In this document: positions 29,295 through 37,599 of the stretch, piece by piece
How the letters are laid out: each line of letters opens with the position of its first letter
Numbering within the stretch: position 1 is the first letter of the stretch
Assembly: GCF_002414845.1 (NCBI RefSeq)
Contig: NZ_DIAX01000051.1
Location: 14,890-73,035 of the forward strand
DNA length: 58,146 bases
Source of the DNA: Gordonia sp. UBA5067
GTDB lineage: Bacteria; Actinomycetota; Actinomycetes; Mycobacteriales; Mycobacteriaceae
Direction of reading: 5' to 3'
Translations under genes and position numbers: made by a program
The notes under the pieces: model-generated
Seen by the model: only the letters and a program-made list of their open reading frames with translations
The model's database searches: none
What the model was told of the DNA's origin: nothing

Positions 29295-30035
29295 GTGACG
29301 GTGGTGTCGACAACTCCCCAACGGCTGATGCTGACCCGCACTGACGGTTCTCCCATCAGTGCGCTGGTCGTCGACGATGAGGCGGTCCTCGCCGAGATGG
29401 TCTCGATGGCCCTTCGCTACGAGGGCTGGACGGTGACGACCGCCGGCGACGGCGCCTCGGCCATTGCCGCGGCCCGCGAGTGCCGTCCCGACATCGTCAT
29501 CCTCGACGTCATGCTCCCCGACCTGAGTGGCCTCGAAGTCCTGCTCCGGTTGCGGAAGCTCAATCCGGCACTGCCGGTCCTCATGCTGACCGCGAAGGAC
29601 TCCGTCGAGGACAGAATCGCCGGACTCACCGCCGGTGGCGACGACTACGTCACCAAGCCGTTCAGCATCGAGGAGGTGGTGTTGCGTTTGCGGGCGCTGC
29701 TGCGCCGGGCGGGCATCACCACCGACGATGGTGACTCGCAACTCGTCGTCGGGGATCTCGTCCTCGACGAGGACAGCCACGAGGTCGCCCGCGACGGCGA
29801 ATCGGTGACCCTGACCTCCACCGAGTTCGAACTGCTGCGCTTCCTCATGCACAACCCTAAGCGGGTGCTCTCCAAGGCGCAGATCCTCGACCGGGTATGG
29901 GACTACGATTTCGGCGGACGCTCGAACATCGTCGAGCTCTACATCTCTTATCTGCGCAGAAAGATTGATGACGGCCGGGAACCGATGATCCACACGGTGC
30001 GCGGCGCCGGATATGTCCTCAAGCCCGCCCGCTAA
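29295..30035 (+). CDS. OmpR-family response regulator (PhoP/TrcR-like)
   Basis: A 246-residue response regulator. The receiver domain has the DDE acidic pair near residue 28, the phospho-acceptor Asp in ILDVMLPD (about residue 71), and Lys in YVTKPFS. The C-terminal winged helix ends with SNIVELYISYLRRKID and HTVRGAGYVLKP, typical of the OmpR/PhoB class. The phrase GGDDYVTKPFSIEEVVLRLR is very close to mycobacterial PhoP/TrcR. Start uncertain: GTG 29295 has GGCGGA upstream, but GTG 29301 or 29304 fit a leaderless transcript from GATACT. It overlaps the kinase gene by 23 bases. Confidence 0.94.
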   Translation: MTVVSTTPQRLMLTRTDGSPISALVVDDEAVLAEMVSMALRYEGWTVTTAGDGASAIAAARECRPDIVILDVMLPDLSGLEVLLRLRKLNPALPVLMLTAKDSVEDRIAGLTAGGDDYVTKPFSIEEVVLRLRALLRRAGITTDDGDSQLVVGDLVLDEDSHEVARDGESVTLTSTEFELLRFLMHNPKRVLSKAQILDRVWDYDFGGRSNIVELYISYLRRKIDDGREPMIHTVRGAGYVLKPAR

Positions 30036-31524
30036 CCCTGCCCGACGCCGGGGGTCGCCGGCCACGTGGCCGTTGCGCACCCAGCTTCTGGTCGGCCAGG
30101 TCATCCTCCTCGCCCTGGTGTGCCTCGCAATCGGCACCGTCACCGAACTCGCGCTGCGCCACTATCTCGTCAATCAGCTCGACGAGGAACTGCGTGAAGT
30201 CTCGCACCGCTCGACGATGATGGCGGCCTCGCCCGCAGTCCCGGAGCCGCCCCGGCATTCTCGGCGCCAACAGGCCGGTCCCGGTCCGGAGTTTCTCGAC
30301 GCCGCCGGCCAGCCCGCCGGCTTGATCGCCGCAGTCGTCCCGAATGATGGCCAGGTCGCCGCCGGTTCCCTCGACAGCCATGGTGCGCGGCACAGTCTGA
30401 GCGACGACGAGGTCGCGCAGCTGGCCGCGGTGATTCCCAGCCCGGCACCGACCACGGTGCCGATCGGCGACCGCGGCCAGTATCGGGTGATCGCCACCAC
30501 CACCCCGAAGGACGATGTCGTGGTGACCGGACTTCCGCTGGCCGACATCAACAACACGATGTGGACGGCGCTGCTGATCATGACCGTGGTTGCCCTCGGC
30601 GCACTCCTGGCCGCGGCCACGCTCGGAGCCGCGATCACTCGCCGGGCACTCGCGCCGCTGCATCGGGTCGCCGCGACGGCCCGCGAGGTCGTCGAACTGC
30701 CACTCGACCGCGGCGAGGTGATCCTTCCGGTCCGTGTCCCCGAGGCCAACGCCGACCCCAACACCGAGATCGGCCAGATGGGCTCGGCGCTGAACCGGAT
30801 GCTCGACCACATCGGCACCGCGCTGGCGACCCGTCAGGCCAGCGAAAGCCGGGCCCGTCAGTTCGTCGCCGATGCCAGTCACGAGTTGCGCACTCCGCTG
30901 GCCGCGATTCGCGGCTACACCGAATTGTCCCGCCGGCGCCGCGCCGACGTGCCCGATGAGGTGGCCCACGCGATGGGGCGGGTGCAATCGGAATCCGATC
31001 GGATGACCCACCTGGTCGAAGACCTGTTGCTGCTCGCCCGACTGGACTCCGGGCGTCCACTCGAACGCGAAAAGGTCGACCTGTCGAACCTGGCCGTCGA
31101 CGCGGTGAGCGACGCCCACGTCGCCGGACCCGACCACAGCTGGAACCTCGACCTGCCCGACGAGCCCGTGGTTGTCGTCGGCGATGCGGCTCGCCTACAC
31201 CAGGTGCTGGCCAATCTGCTCGGCAACGCGCGGGTGCACACCCCGCCCGGTAGCACGGTGACCGTCGAGCTCACCTCGACCGCCGACCGTGCCGCGTTGC
31301 GGGTGACCGACGACGGGCCCGGGATAGACCCGGCCCTGCAGTCGGAGGTGTTCACCCGGTTCGCACGGGGCGACACGTCTCGCTCGCGCAAGGCCGGTAG
31401 CACGGGATTGGGCTTGTCCATCGTCGATGCGGTCGTCAAGGCCCACGGCGGCACCATCGCACTGCGCAGCCGGCCGGGAGCCACCGAATTCACCGTGAGC
31501 ATCCCGGTAGACGCATCCGCCTGA
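30013..31524 (+). CDS. Sensor histidine kinase, partner of the OmpR-type regulator
   Basis: A 503-residue membrane kinase. Membrane segment 1 is at about residues 23-46, an extracytoplasmic sensor region of about 130 residues follows, and membrane segment 2 is at about 180-205. Then come HAMP, the HisKA dimer domain with the phospho-His in DASHELRTP (His 290), and the ATPase domain with N (LANLLGNARVHT), G1 (DDGPGID) and G2 (GLGLSI) boxes. ATG 30013 lies inside the end of the regulator gene. The signal is unknown. The operon probably ends at the hairpin at 31571-31605. Confidence 0.95.
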   Translation: MSSSPPANPARRRGSPATWPLRTQLLVGQVILLALVCLAIGTVTELALRHYLVNQLDEELREVSHRSTMMAASPAVPEPPRHSRRQQAGPGPEFLDAAGQPAGLIAAVVPNDGQVAAGSLDSHGARHSLSDDEVAQLAAVIPSPAPTTVPIGDRGQYRVIATTTPKDDVVVTGLPLADINNTMWTALLIMTVVALGALLAAATLGAAITRRALAPLHRVAATAREVVELPLDRGEVILPVRVPEANADPNTEIGQMGSALNRMLDHIGTALATRQASESRARQFVADASHELRTPLAAIRGYTELSRRRRADVPDEVAHAMGRVQSESDRMTHLVEDLLLLARLDSGRPLEREKVDLSNLAVDAVSDAHVAGPDHSWNLDLPDEPVVVVGDAARLHQVLANLLGNARVHTPPGSTVTVELTSTADRAALRVTDDGPGIDPALQSEVFTRFARGDTSRSRKAGSTGLGLSIVDAVVKAHGGTIALRSRPGATEFTVSIPVDASA

Positions 31525-31570
31525 AACCTTCCGCACCTGGCATCCCCGGCGATGGCCCCCTACCGAAAAC

Positions 31571-31605
31571 GACCCCGGTCCCGCCTGGAGGGCGGGACCG
31601 GGGTC
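31571..31605. terminator. Bidirectional terminator hairpin
   Basis: A perfect 15-bp stem (31571-31585 with 31591-31605) with a 5-base loop. On the minus strand it is followed by GTTTTC. It separates the kinase gene from the convergent 35-residue peptide gene and probably ends both. Confidence 0.8.
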
Positions 31606-31620
31606 GTTGCGCGCGAAGTC

Positions 31621-31728
31621 TTACTTCTTGCCCTTCGGCTTCGACTTCGTCTTGGTCTTGGTCTGCACAGGCTGCGGGAAGCGGTGGCGGACCTGGGGCT
31701 TCTGGGTGCTGGTCAGGTGACGGAACAT
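31621..31728 (-). CDS. 35-residue basic small protein
   Basis: A short gene that size filters would miss. ATG 31728 is preceded by GAGGAG at good spacing. The peptide starts MFRHLTSTQKPQVRHRF and its second half is an alternating Lys/Thr/Ser stretch ending KPKGKK, net charge strongly positive, with no membrane segment. The stop is followed 16 bases later by a strong terminator hairpin. About 90 bases upstream of the start is a two-copy CATAGC repeat matching the array at the two-component promoter. No family is recognised; nucleic-acid or ribosome binding is possible from composition. Confidence 0.7.
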   Translation of the reverse strand: MFRHLTSTQKPQVRHRFPQPVQTKTKTKSKPKGKK

Positions 31729-31817
31729 GGTGACTCCTCGTTAACTGTGTTGAACTCAGGTGGTTGGCCTGACTCCACTGACGTTATGAGGCCCAAATTT
31801 GTGTCAGTCCTGTCTTA

Positions 31818-31834
31818 GCTATGAAATTGCTATG
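31818..31834 (-). promoter_or_regulatory. CATAGC-N5-CATAGC box upstream of the basic peptide gene
   Basis: On the minus strand CATAGC occurs twice with 11-bp phase (GCTATG at 31818-31823 and 31829-31834 on the plus strand). Sequence and spacing equal those of the array at 29241-29279. It is positioned about 90 bases upstream of the 35-residue gene and points the same way, so that gene is the candidate target. Confidence 0.65.
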
Positions 31835-31931
31835 TGTGCGAAACCATGGCGAAGACCACCCCGGTGACGTCCGGGTCCGATGGGTTGAAACCGCTGGTCC
31901 CGCCGGCCCCGATTCCGCTGGTGACGACCGA

Positions 31932-33509
31932 TCAGGGATCGACGGCCTCGGTACGCGTCGAGGTGGCTAGTTCCTTGGGGTCGATGAAACACAGCACCGC
32001 GAACGCCACCACGGCCAGCGGGACGAGGAACAGGAAGATCGGCAGCAGCGCCTCGTTGTAGGCCTCCACGATCGGGGTCCGCACCGCGTCGGGCAGTGCG
32101 TTCACCGCGGCGGGGGTCAGGTGGTTGCGCCCCTTGTCGCCGCCCTGGACGGCACCGGTTCCGGCCAGCTTCTCCGCGAGGATGGACATCAGCCGCGACG
32201 CGAAGACCGAGCCGACGACGGCGGAGCCCAGCGTGGCGCCCACCTGGCGGAAATAGTTGCTCGCCGCCGTGGCGGTACCGACAATCGCGCCGGGGAACGA
32301 GTTCTGCACGATCAGCGTCAGGATTTGCAGGCTCAAGCCGATACCGATGCCGAGAATCGCCAGGTAGGTGCACATCAACCAGTTGGGCGTCGTGACCGTC
32401 ATCGTCGACAGCAACGCGAGCCCGATGCCGATGACCACGGCACCAGCAATGGGGAAGGCCTTGTAGCGCCCGGTACGTGTGACGGCCTGGCCGGAGATGA
32501 CTGATGCGACGAGCAGGCCGCCCATCATCGGGATCATCAGCAGGCCCGAGTGGGTGGCGTCCACGCCGGTCACCATCTGGATGTAGGTGGGCATGTAGCC
32601 GATGGCACCAAACATGGCGACCCCGATCGCGAGGGCCGCAACAGTGGTCACCGCGAAGTTGCGGTCCGCGAACAGCGACATCGGGATGACCGGGCTCTGG
32701 GCGCGGCGCTCGGCCCAGACGAACGCGCCCGCCAGGACCACGGTTGCCACCGCAAGACCGATGATCTGTGCCGAGCCCCACGGATAGGTGTGTCCACCCC
32801 AGGTACAGATCAGCACCAGCGTCGTCGTCGCCGCGGCGATCAGCGCCATCCCCAGATAGTCGAGGCGTGGGCGCTCCGCGGCCCGCGTCGCCCGGGCCGG
32901 AAGGAACACAATGGTGGCCGCTATCGCAAGCAGGCCAAGGGGCAGGTTCATCCAGAACGCCCAGCGCCAGCCGGGGCCCTCGGTGAGCCAGCCGCCGAGC
33001 AACGGGCCGGCGACCGATGCGACGGCGAAGACCGCCCCCATCGCACCCATGTATTTGCCGCGTTCGCGCGCCGGGACGGCGTCGGCGATGGCCGCCTGCG
33101 ACAGAATCATCAGTCCACCGCCACCGAGCCCCTGCAGGACGCGGCCGGCGATGAGGATCCCGATATTCGGCGCCAGCCCGCCGACTATCGACCCGACGAT
33201 GAACAGGATGATGGCCACGACCAGCACCGGCTTGCGGCCCAGCTGATCGCTGATCCGACCGTAGACGGGCATCACGATCGTGCTGGCCAGAATGTAGCCG
33301 GTGATGACCCAGGTCATCTGGTCGACGCCGTTGAGTTCGCCGACGATTGTCGGCAGCGCGGTCGACAACACCGTCTGGTTCAGCGAGGCCAGCAGCATGG
33401 TGATCATCAGGCCGATGAATAAGAACAGGACGGTTCGCTTGTCCTTCTCGCCGGCCGGGCCGGCCGGTGTCGAGGGCGGCAGCGATTCAGGGTGGTTGCG
33501 GGTGGACAT
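31932..33509 (-). CDS. MFS multidrug efflux transporter (DHA2, 14 segments)
   Basis: A 525-residue drug/proton antiporter of the EmrB/QacA type with about 14 hydrophobic segments. Motif A appears as GRISDQLGRKP between segments 2 and 3, and motif C as GPLLGGWLTE. ATG 33509 shares its A with the TGA of the upstream TetR gene (TGATG), with AAAGG 8 bases before, so the two are translationally coupled. The repressor plus pump pair is a standard inducible efflux unit. Substrates are unknown. Confidence 0.94.
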   Translation of the reverse strand: MSTRNHPESLPPSTPAGPAGEKDKRTVLFLFIGLMITMLLASLNQTVLSTALPTIVGELNGVDQMTWVITGYILASTIVMPVYGRISDQLGRKPVLVVAIILFIVGSIVGGLAPNIGILIAGRVLQGLGGGGLMILSQAAIADAVPARERGKYMGAMGAVFAVASVAGPLLGGWLTEGPGWRWAFWMNLPLGLLAIAATIVFLPARATRAAERPRLDYLGMALIAAATTTLVLICTWGGHTYPWGSAQIIGLAVATVVLAGAFVWAERRAQSPVIPMSLFADRNFAVTTVAALAIGVAMFGAIGYMPTYIQMVTGVDATHSGLLMIPMMGGLLVASVISGQAVTRTGRYKAFPIAGAVVIGIGLALLSTMTVTTPNWLMCTYLAILGIGIGLSLQILTLIVQNSFPGAIVGTATAASNYFRQVGATLGSAVVGSVFASRLMSILAEKLAGTGAVQGGDKGRNHLTPAAVNALPDAVRTPIVEAYNEALLPIFLFLVPLAVVAFAVLCFIDPKELATSTRTEAVDP

Positions 33510-34141
33510 CAAATTCCTTTCAAGGCTTCGCGAAATGCCGCCATCGCGGCATCGATCGCCGCTTGGTCCGGGTTGTCGAGCAGCGCGGGTTCGCTGCCGC
33601 GCGCGTATCGCAGCACGGCTCCGGCCAGGAGCACCATCGCCCGGGCGCTGTCGGAGGCCTGCGAGGTCGGATTCTCTTCAGCGAGACGCCTGGTGAGCAC
33701 GACGACGAGTTCATGCTGAACAGCGTCGCGGTGGGCGCGCAGCCGGTCGAGGAGTTCGGGATGCGAGGCGACCACCGCCATGAGTGCGCCGTCTTGACCC
33801 ATCGGGAGCCCGAGCGTCGCCAAGGTGGTCACCGTCATCCGCAGCGCACGCCGGAACCGCTCGCTGCCCGCGGAAACGGTGGGCTGGCCGACGGCGTCCT
33901 CGACGAAGGCGTCGAGCGCTTCCGGCGAGATCTGCGGTTGCTGAATGCCGAGGACGGCATCTTCCTTGGAGTCGAAGTAGTTGAAAAAGGTGCGTCGCGA
34001 AACTCCGGCGCGCTCGGCGATCGCACTGACCGTCGCCTCGGCAAGTCCGTCCCGTTTCGTGAGTTCGGCAGCTGCGTCGTGGATGCGCCGCAACGTCTCC
34101 GCCCGCTTGCGGTCCCGCACCCCGCCCACCATTGTTTGCAC
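33509..34141 (-). CDS. TetR-family repressor of the adjacent MFS pump
   Basis: A 210-residue TetR protein. The N-terminal HTH is VSAIAERAGVSRRTFFNYF (about residues 38-56), with a C-terminal regulatory domain of about 150 residues. The start is GTG 34141 or ATG 34132; both lie next to or inside the doubled palindrome at 34137-34164, which is expected for an autorepressor. It is followed by the MFS gene in a TGATG overlap. Confidence 0.93.
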   Translation of the reverse strand: MQTMVGGVRDRKRAETLRRIHDAAAELTKRDGLAEATVSAIAERAGVSRRTFFNYFDSKEDAVLGIQQPQISPEALDAFVEDAVGQPTVSAGSERFRRALRMTVTTLATLGLPMGQDGALMAVVASHPELLDRLRAHRDAVQHELVVVLTRRLAEENPTSQASDSARAMVLLAGAVLRYARGSEPALLDNPDQAAIDAAMAAFREALKGI

Positions 34142-34164
34142 TAGTGCACTATTGCACTAGTGCA
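34137..34164. promoter_or_regulatory. Two TGCACTAGTGCA palindromes (TetR operator)
   Basis: The perfect 12-bp palindrome TGCACTAGTGCA occurs at 34137-34148 and again at 34153-34164, 16 bp apart. It overlaps the start of the TetR gene. Binding here would block the tetR-MFS promoter; it is 70-110 bp upstream of the divergent SGNH hydrolase gene and might also affect it. Confidence 0.8.
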
Positions 34165-34246
34165 CTCTTCGTGGTGGCATCTGGCGAAAGCTGGTCGATG
34201 CCATTTGTGCAGCCGGAGACCAAGCGCCAGGCGCTACCCTGGACCG

Positions 34247-35080
34247 GTGATAAAGCAGCTGCTCTGTGCGACGGCGCTCACGCTGACACTCGGCAGCGGC
34301 GGGCAGAGCGCTGCGGCAACCGGCCCCCACTACATCGCACTCGGGGACTCCAGGGCGGCGGCGCCGACCTGGACATCACCATTGACCGGCGACGGTTGCG
34401 GACGCACCACCGACGCGTACCCGGGGAAAGCAGCCGCGCTACTTGGCGTCACATTCCGGTCGGTGGCATGCACGGGTGCCACCACCGAGGACGTCATGGA
34501 CGGGCAGACGACCGGGTCGGGCCGAAAAATCGCACCACAGATTGCTGCGCTCACTGCTGACACAAAGCTGGTCACCTTATCGATCGGCGGTAACGACATC
34601 AAGTGGTGGTCACTGGTCGCACCATGCTTCAGCCCGGTCGGGGATGCGAACTGTCGCACGAATCCGGCAGTCGAGCACGCCATTGACAGTGCCTTGCGCG
34701 GTCTCCCTGCCAAGGTCGACCGGGTGCTTGCCGCGGTGGTGCGGCGTGCATCGCACGCCCGAATCGTCGTCGTCGGCCACGGCGGGATATTCGGACCATC
34801 GGGGTGTTTCCCCGAAGCGACGATCAGCGACGGCGATGCCGCGTTCGTGGCGCGATTCTTCGACCGGTTCAACACAGTGCTGCGGGACGCCGCCGGACGT
34901 GCCGCCGGCATGTTCATCGATGTGTCGGGCGCAGCCGTCGGGCACGACGTGTGCTCGCGAACTCCGTGGTTTGCCGGGAACTGGCCGGACTCGGTGATTC
35001 AGGTGCGACATCCAACTCCCCTGGGAAGCAAGGGCATCGCGCGGCTGATCGTCGATCGGCTCGGCGCCACGCCGGTCTAG
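34247..35080 (+). CDS. Secreted SGNH-family hydrolase
   Basis: A 277-residue exported esterase/lipase-like protein. A signal peptide ends near SAAA (residue 25). Block I is ALGDSRAA with the nucleophile Ser, block III is SIGGNDIKWW, and the C-terminal HPTPLGSKG carries the catalytic His. Several Cys pairs suggest extracellular disulfides. The GTG at 34247 sits 6 bases after a -10-like TACCCT (34235-34240), which suggests a leaderless mRNA. The substrate is unknown; mycobacterial relatives are cell-wall associated. Confidence 0.88.
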   Translation: MIKQLLCATALTLTLGSGGQSAAATGPHYIALGDSRAAAPTWTSPLTGDGCGRTTDAYPGKAAALLGVTFRSVACTGATTEDVMDGQTTGSGRKIAPQIAALTADTKLVTLSIGGNDIKWWSLVAPCFSPVGDANCRTNPAVEHAIDSALRGLPAKVDRVLAAVVRRASHARIVVVGHGGIFGPSGCFPEATISDGDAAFVARFFDRFNTVLRDAAGRAAGMFIDVSGAAVGHDVCSRTPWFAGNWPDSVIQVRHPTPLGSKGIARLIVDRLGATPV

Positions 35081-35086
35081 CAGACA

Positions 35087-35120
35087 AGAAAAACGCCCTC
35101 CCCCAGGGTCGGGAAAGGGC
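35087..35120 (-). terminator. Terminator of the tRNA-Ala gene
   Basis: On the minus strand a GCCCT...AGGGC hairpin (35120 to 35095) is followed by GTTTTTCTT. It lies directly downstream of the tRNA and also faces the SGNH gene end. Confidence 0.75.
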
Positions 35121-35137
35121 ATCTGACCTACATATTG

Positions 35138-35213
35138 TGGTGGAGCTAGGGAGAATCGAACTCCCGACCTACTCGATGCGAACGAGTCGCGCTACCAACT
35201 GCGCCATAGCCCC
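35138..35213 (-). tRNA. tRNA-Ala (anticodon CGC)
   Basis: A cloverleaf can be drawn on the minus strand: acceptor GGGGCTA/TAGCTCC, D arm GCGC...GCGC, anticodon stem ACTCG/CGAGT with loop TTCGCAT (anticodon CGC, reading GCG), T arm GGGAG-TTCGATT-CTCCC. The CCA end is encoded (35138-35140). It is divergent from the gene at 35292. Confidence 0.95.
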
Positions 35214-35291
35214 GGGCGACCGTCGCCGGTCGACCGCCAGCAACCCTATCACCTCGACGACATGCGCCGCGAAGCACCCGACCACTAGTCT

Positions 35292-36053
35292 GTGAGCGTG
35301 CCAGAACTGAGTGAACAGCAGATCATCGACGCATTGAACAGGACGATCGCGGCGATCAATCCGGTCATCGACGTCCTGTCGCAGACCGACGTGACCGGCC
35401 TGAGGGCAAAGACCTTTGACGCCGAGCCGAGGAATGGCAGCATCGTTCGCCGCGTCGAGCATGTTGTGGCCAAGGCCGTCGACTTCACCGCGCTCCCCGG
35501 CACCAAGCACTGGGACGAACTATCCATGGATGAGCGTGCACAGTGGTGGGTGACCCGGATCGGCGGCCTCAACACCGTCGGCGTCGCCTTCCCCAACATC
35601 TTCGGATTGTGGGCTCGCCGCCTGCCCGTGACGACCGTGCTCGGCTTTGTGAATCAGGCGATGGTCCTTGTTGCCGTCGCGCGGGAGTATCGCGTGACCG
35701 ACCGCGAGCGACAAGTCGAACTGCTCGCCAGCGTCCTCGGCAACCGGGCGATCACTCCCCGCGGCCTGACCCCGGTCCCCGACGCGATTCCGGTGGAGGG
35801 CAAACGCAAGTCCCTGCTCAAGGCGACGTGGGAGATTGCCCGCACCCTCCAGGGCGGCGTCGACGAAATGGGGAAACGACCGCAACCGGCCCGCGTGTTG
35901 CGCTGGTTGTCCCTCGTTCCCGTGGTCGGCGCACCGTTCGCCTACGCCGGTGAACGATTGGCACTCCAGCATGCGGTGAACGCCGGCCGGGCGTGGATCG
36001 TCGCCCACCCCGAGGCGATCGCCCACCCACCGAAGAACGCCGAACCCCGCTGA
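35292..36053 (+). CDS. Conserved-looking hypothetical protein
   Basis: A 253-residue protein I do not recognise. The N-terminal half is helical and charged, with FPNIFGLWARRLP and VLGFVNQAMVLVAVAREY in the middle, followed by GKRKSLLKATWEIARTL and a weakly hydrophobic SLVPVVGAPFAYAGERLAL near the C-terminus, perhaps a membrane-associated helix. There is no signal peptide. GTG 35292 is used; GTG 35298 is an alternative. It is adjacent to tRNA-Ala and converges on glpR. Confidence 0.75.
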   Translation: MSVPELSEQQIIDALNRTIAAINPVIDVLSQTDVTGLRAKTFDAEPRNGSIVRRVEHVVAKAVDFTALPGTKHWDELSMDERAQWWVTRIGGLNTVGVAFPNIFGLWARRLPVTTVLGFVNQAMVLVAVAREYRVTDRERQVELLASVLGNRAITPRGLTPVPDAIPVEGKRKSLLKATWEIARTLQGGVDEMGKRPQPARVLRWLSLVPVVGAPFAYAGERLALQHAVNAGRAWIVAHPEAIAHPPKNAEPR

Positions 36054-36075
36054 CCCTCGCTGCCGGCAAAGCGGG

Positions 36076-37599
36076 TCAACCAACCGCTGCCGCGCGGTAC
36101 CCATCGTCGGAACGCATCATGCGCGGCGGTTCGTAAATCGGCAGGTGGTCGAACACCGGGTCCTCGTCGTCAATGCTCACCACAGTCATCCCACTGGGTC
36201 GCCGCACCCGCGGCCGGGGCTGCGGCGCCACGTCAACAGTCGGCGACGCCGCCTCGCTGCGCCGACGACGAGCCACTTCCTCTCGCCGCGACCGCTCGAG
36301 GCGCGCCAGGCGCCGCTGCCGGATCTGCGCCTCACTCTTCACCGCGCGGCGCAGGAACACCAGGTAGGAAACCAGGAAGAAGCCCGCCACCCCCGCCGCA
36401 ATCCAGCCCGGCGTCTTGACGAGGACCCCGGCGCCGACTGTGAGCAGAGTGAGGCCTACCAGTGTCAGCAGTACTCGCTGCCGCTCTTTGTATTTCAGAT
36501 CCAGGCGCTCCTGGTCCACCTCGGGATCGAAGCCGCCCCGGCCCGGGCGCGTCATCAAGACCTGGGTGAGTTCGTTCGGATCGACGTCATCCCACCGCGC
36601 CGTCAGTTCCGAATCCTCCTCGACCCCGTCAACCTCGTCGGGGACCTCGTCGGCTTCGGCCACCGCTTCGACGGATTCCGCTTCGTCCGCCACCGCTTCG
36701 ACGGATTCCGCTTCGTCCGCCACCGCTTCGTCCGCCACCGCTTCGTCGGCCACCGCGTCGTCGGATTCCGACACCGTCTTCGCATCCTCGACAGACTGGT
36801 CCGACTCGCCGGCCGGCTCGTCCTTGACGTCGTCGTCGGCGGGAGTCGTAGCGACGGTATCGAGATCAAACAGGGTCGCTGCGACAGGCTCTGCTGCACC
36901 GTCCGCCCGCCCGCGCTTCATACCGCTGGTCTTCGGGCCGGACACTTTGCCGATCTTCGCGGTCGGCGCCTCGTCTGCGACCGTCTCGATCCGTTCGGTG
37001 ATCTCGACGTCGATCACCTCGACCGCCTGCACCTCGACGATCCCCGTGCGTTCTTCCACGACTTCGGCATCGATGATCGCGTCCTCGTCGACAGCGAGAA
37101 TCGACCCCCCAGCGTCGGCGCCTCGCGCGTTCGACCGATCGGTGTCGACCACCGGGATCACCTCGGTGACCTCCTCGGCAACGGTGCGTGTGGCGGTCAC
37201 GCTGACCACACGACGCATCCTTGCGACGACCGTCCGGGCGCTCGCCCGCTTGCGCGTGGGAACTTTGCCCGGGATGCGCGCCGGATCGACCTCGTCGGCC
37301 TCCTCGAGGTCGTTGGCATCCTCGAGGTCGGCGAGCGGGAGCGGGTCGGCGGGCGCTGCGCGCCTCGCCGAATCGGTGTCAGCCGCCTCAGCCTTGACCG
37401 GCTGATAGTCCGGGTCATGCGGGTGCGCGCCCGCACCGATGCCCCGGCGGCGCACCGCCTCCTCGCCACGCTTGAGCACTCGGGTCGCCGCAGCGACCGG
37501 GGTGGACTTACGGATCTCGGGCCGACCCTGAATCACCATCGGGACCAGTACGAACAGCCAGATCGCCACCAGACATACCCACAACACTGAGTTCGGCAT
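36076..37599 (-). CDS. glpR: Divisome membrane protein GlpR/SepX
   Basis: A 507-residue protein with one N-terminal membrane segment (about residues 5-24), a long acidic low-complexity region (about 60-370) and two membrane segments near residues 410-450, followed by an Arg-rich tail. The ends (MPNSVLWVCLVAIWLFVLVP and FDHLPIYEPP) are those of the actinobacterial SepX/GlpR family, described in Corynebacterium as the receptor of the gephyrin-like Glp and in Streptomyces as SepX. Glp itself is encoded 3 kb away. The ATG at 37599 has GGGAGAG upstream. The acidic linker contains expanded DEAVA/ESVEAVADEA repeats. Confidence 0.85.
   Translation of the reverse strand: MPNSVLWVCLVAIWLFVLVPMVIQGRPEIRKSTPVAAATRVLKRGEEAVRRRGIGAGAHPHDPDYQPVKAEAADTDSARRAAPADPLPLADLEDANDLEEADEVDPARIPGKVPTRKRASARTVVARMRRVVSVTATRTVAEEVTEVIPVVDTDRSNARGADAGGSILAVDEDAIIDAEVVEERTGIVEVQAVEVIDVEITERIETVADEAPTAKIGKVSGPKTSGMKRGRADGAAEPVAATLFDLDTVATTPADDDVKDEPAGESDQSVEDAKTVSESDDAVADEAVADEAVADEAESVEAVADEAESVEAVAEADEVPDEVDGVEEDSELTARWDDVDPNELTQVLMTRPGRGGFDPEVDQERLDLKYKERQRVLLTLVGLTLLTVGAGVLVKTPGWIAAGVAGFFLVSYLVFLRRAVKSEAQIRQRRLARLERSRREEVARRRRSEAASPTVDVAPQPRPRVRRPSGMTVVSIDDEDPVFDHLPIYEPPRMMRSDDGYRAAAVG
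36661..36765. repeat. In-frame tandem repeat inside glpR
   Basis: Two identical 30-bp units (36661-36690, 36691-36720) are followed by three 15-bp units (36721-36765) sharing the CACCGCTTCGTC core. All keep frame and encode acidic Asp/Glu/Ala/Val repeats. Copy number probably varies between strains. Confidence 0.85.

Noticed and set aside
31552..31818. Plus-strand 88-codon frame after the kinase gene
   Set aside because: It runs through the terminator stem and is antisense to the 35-residue gene, which has the better ribosome site.
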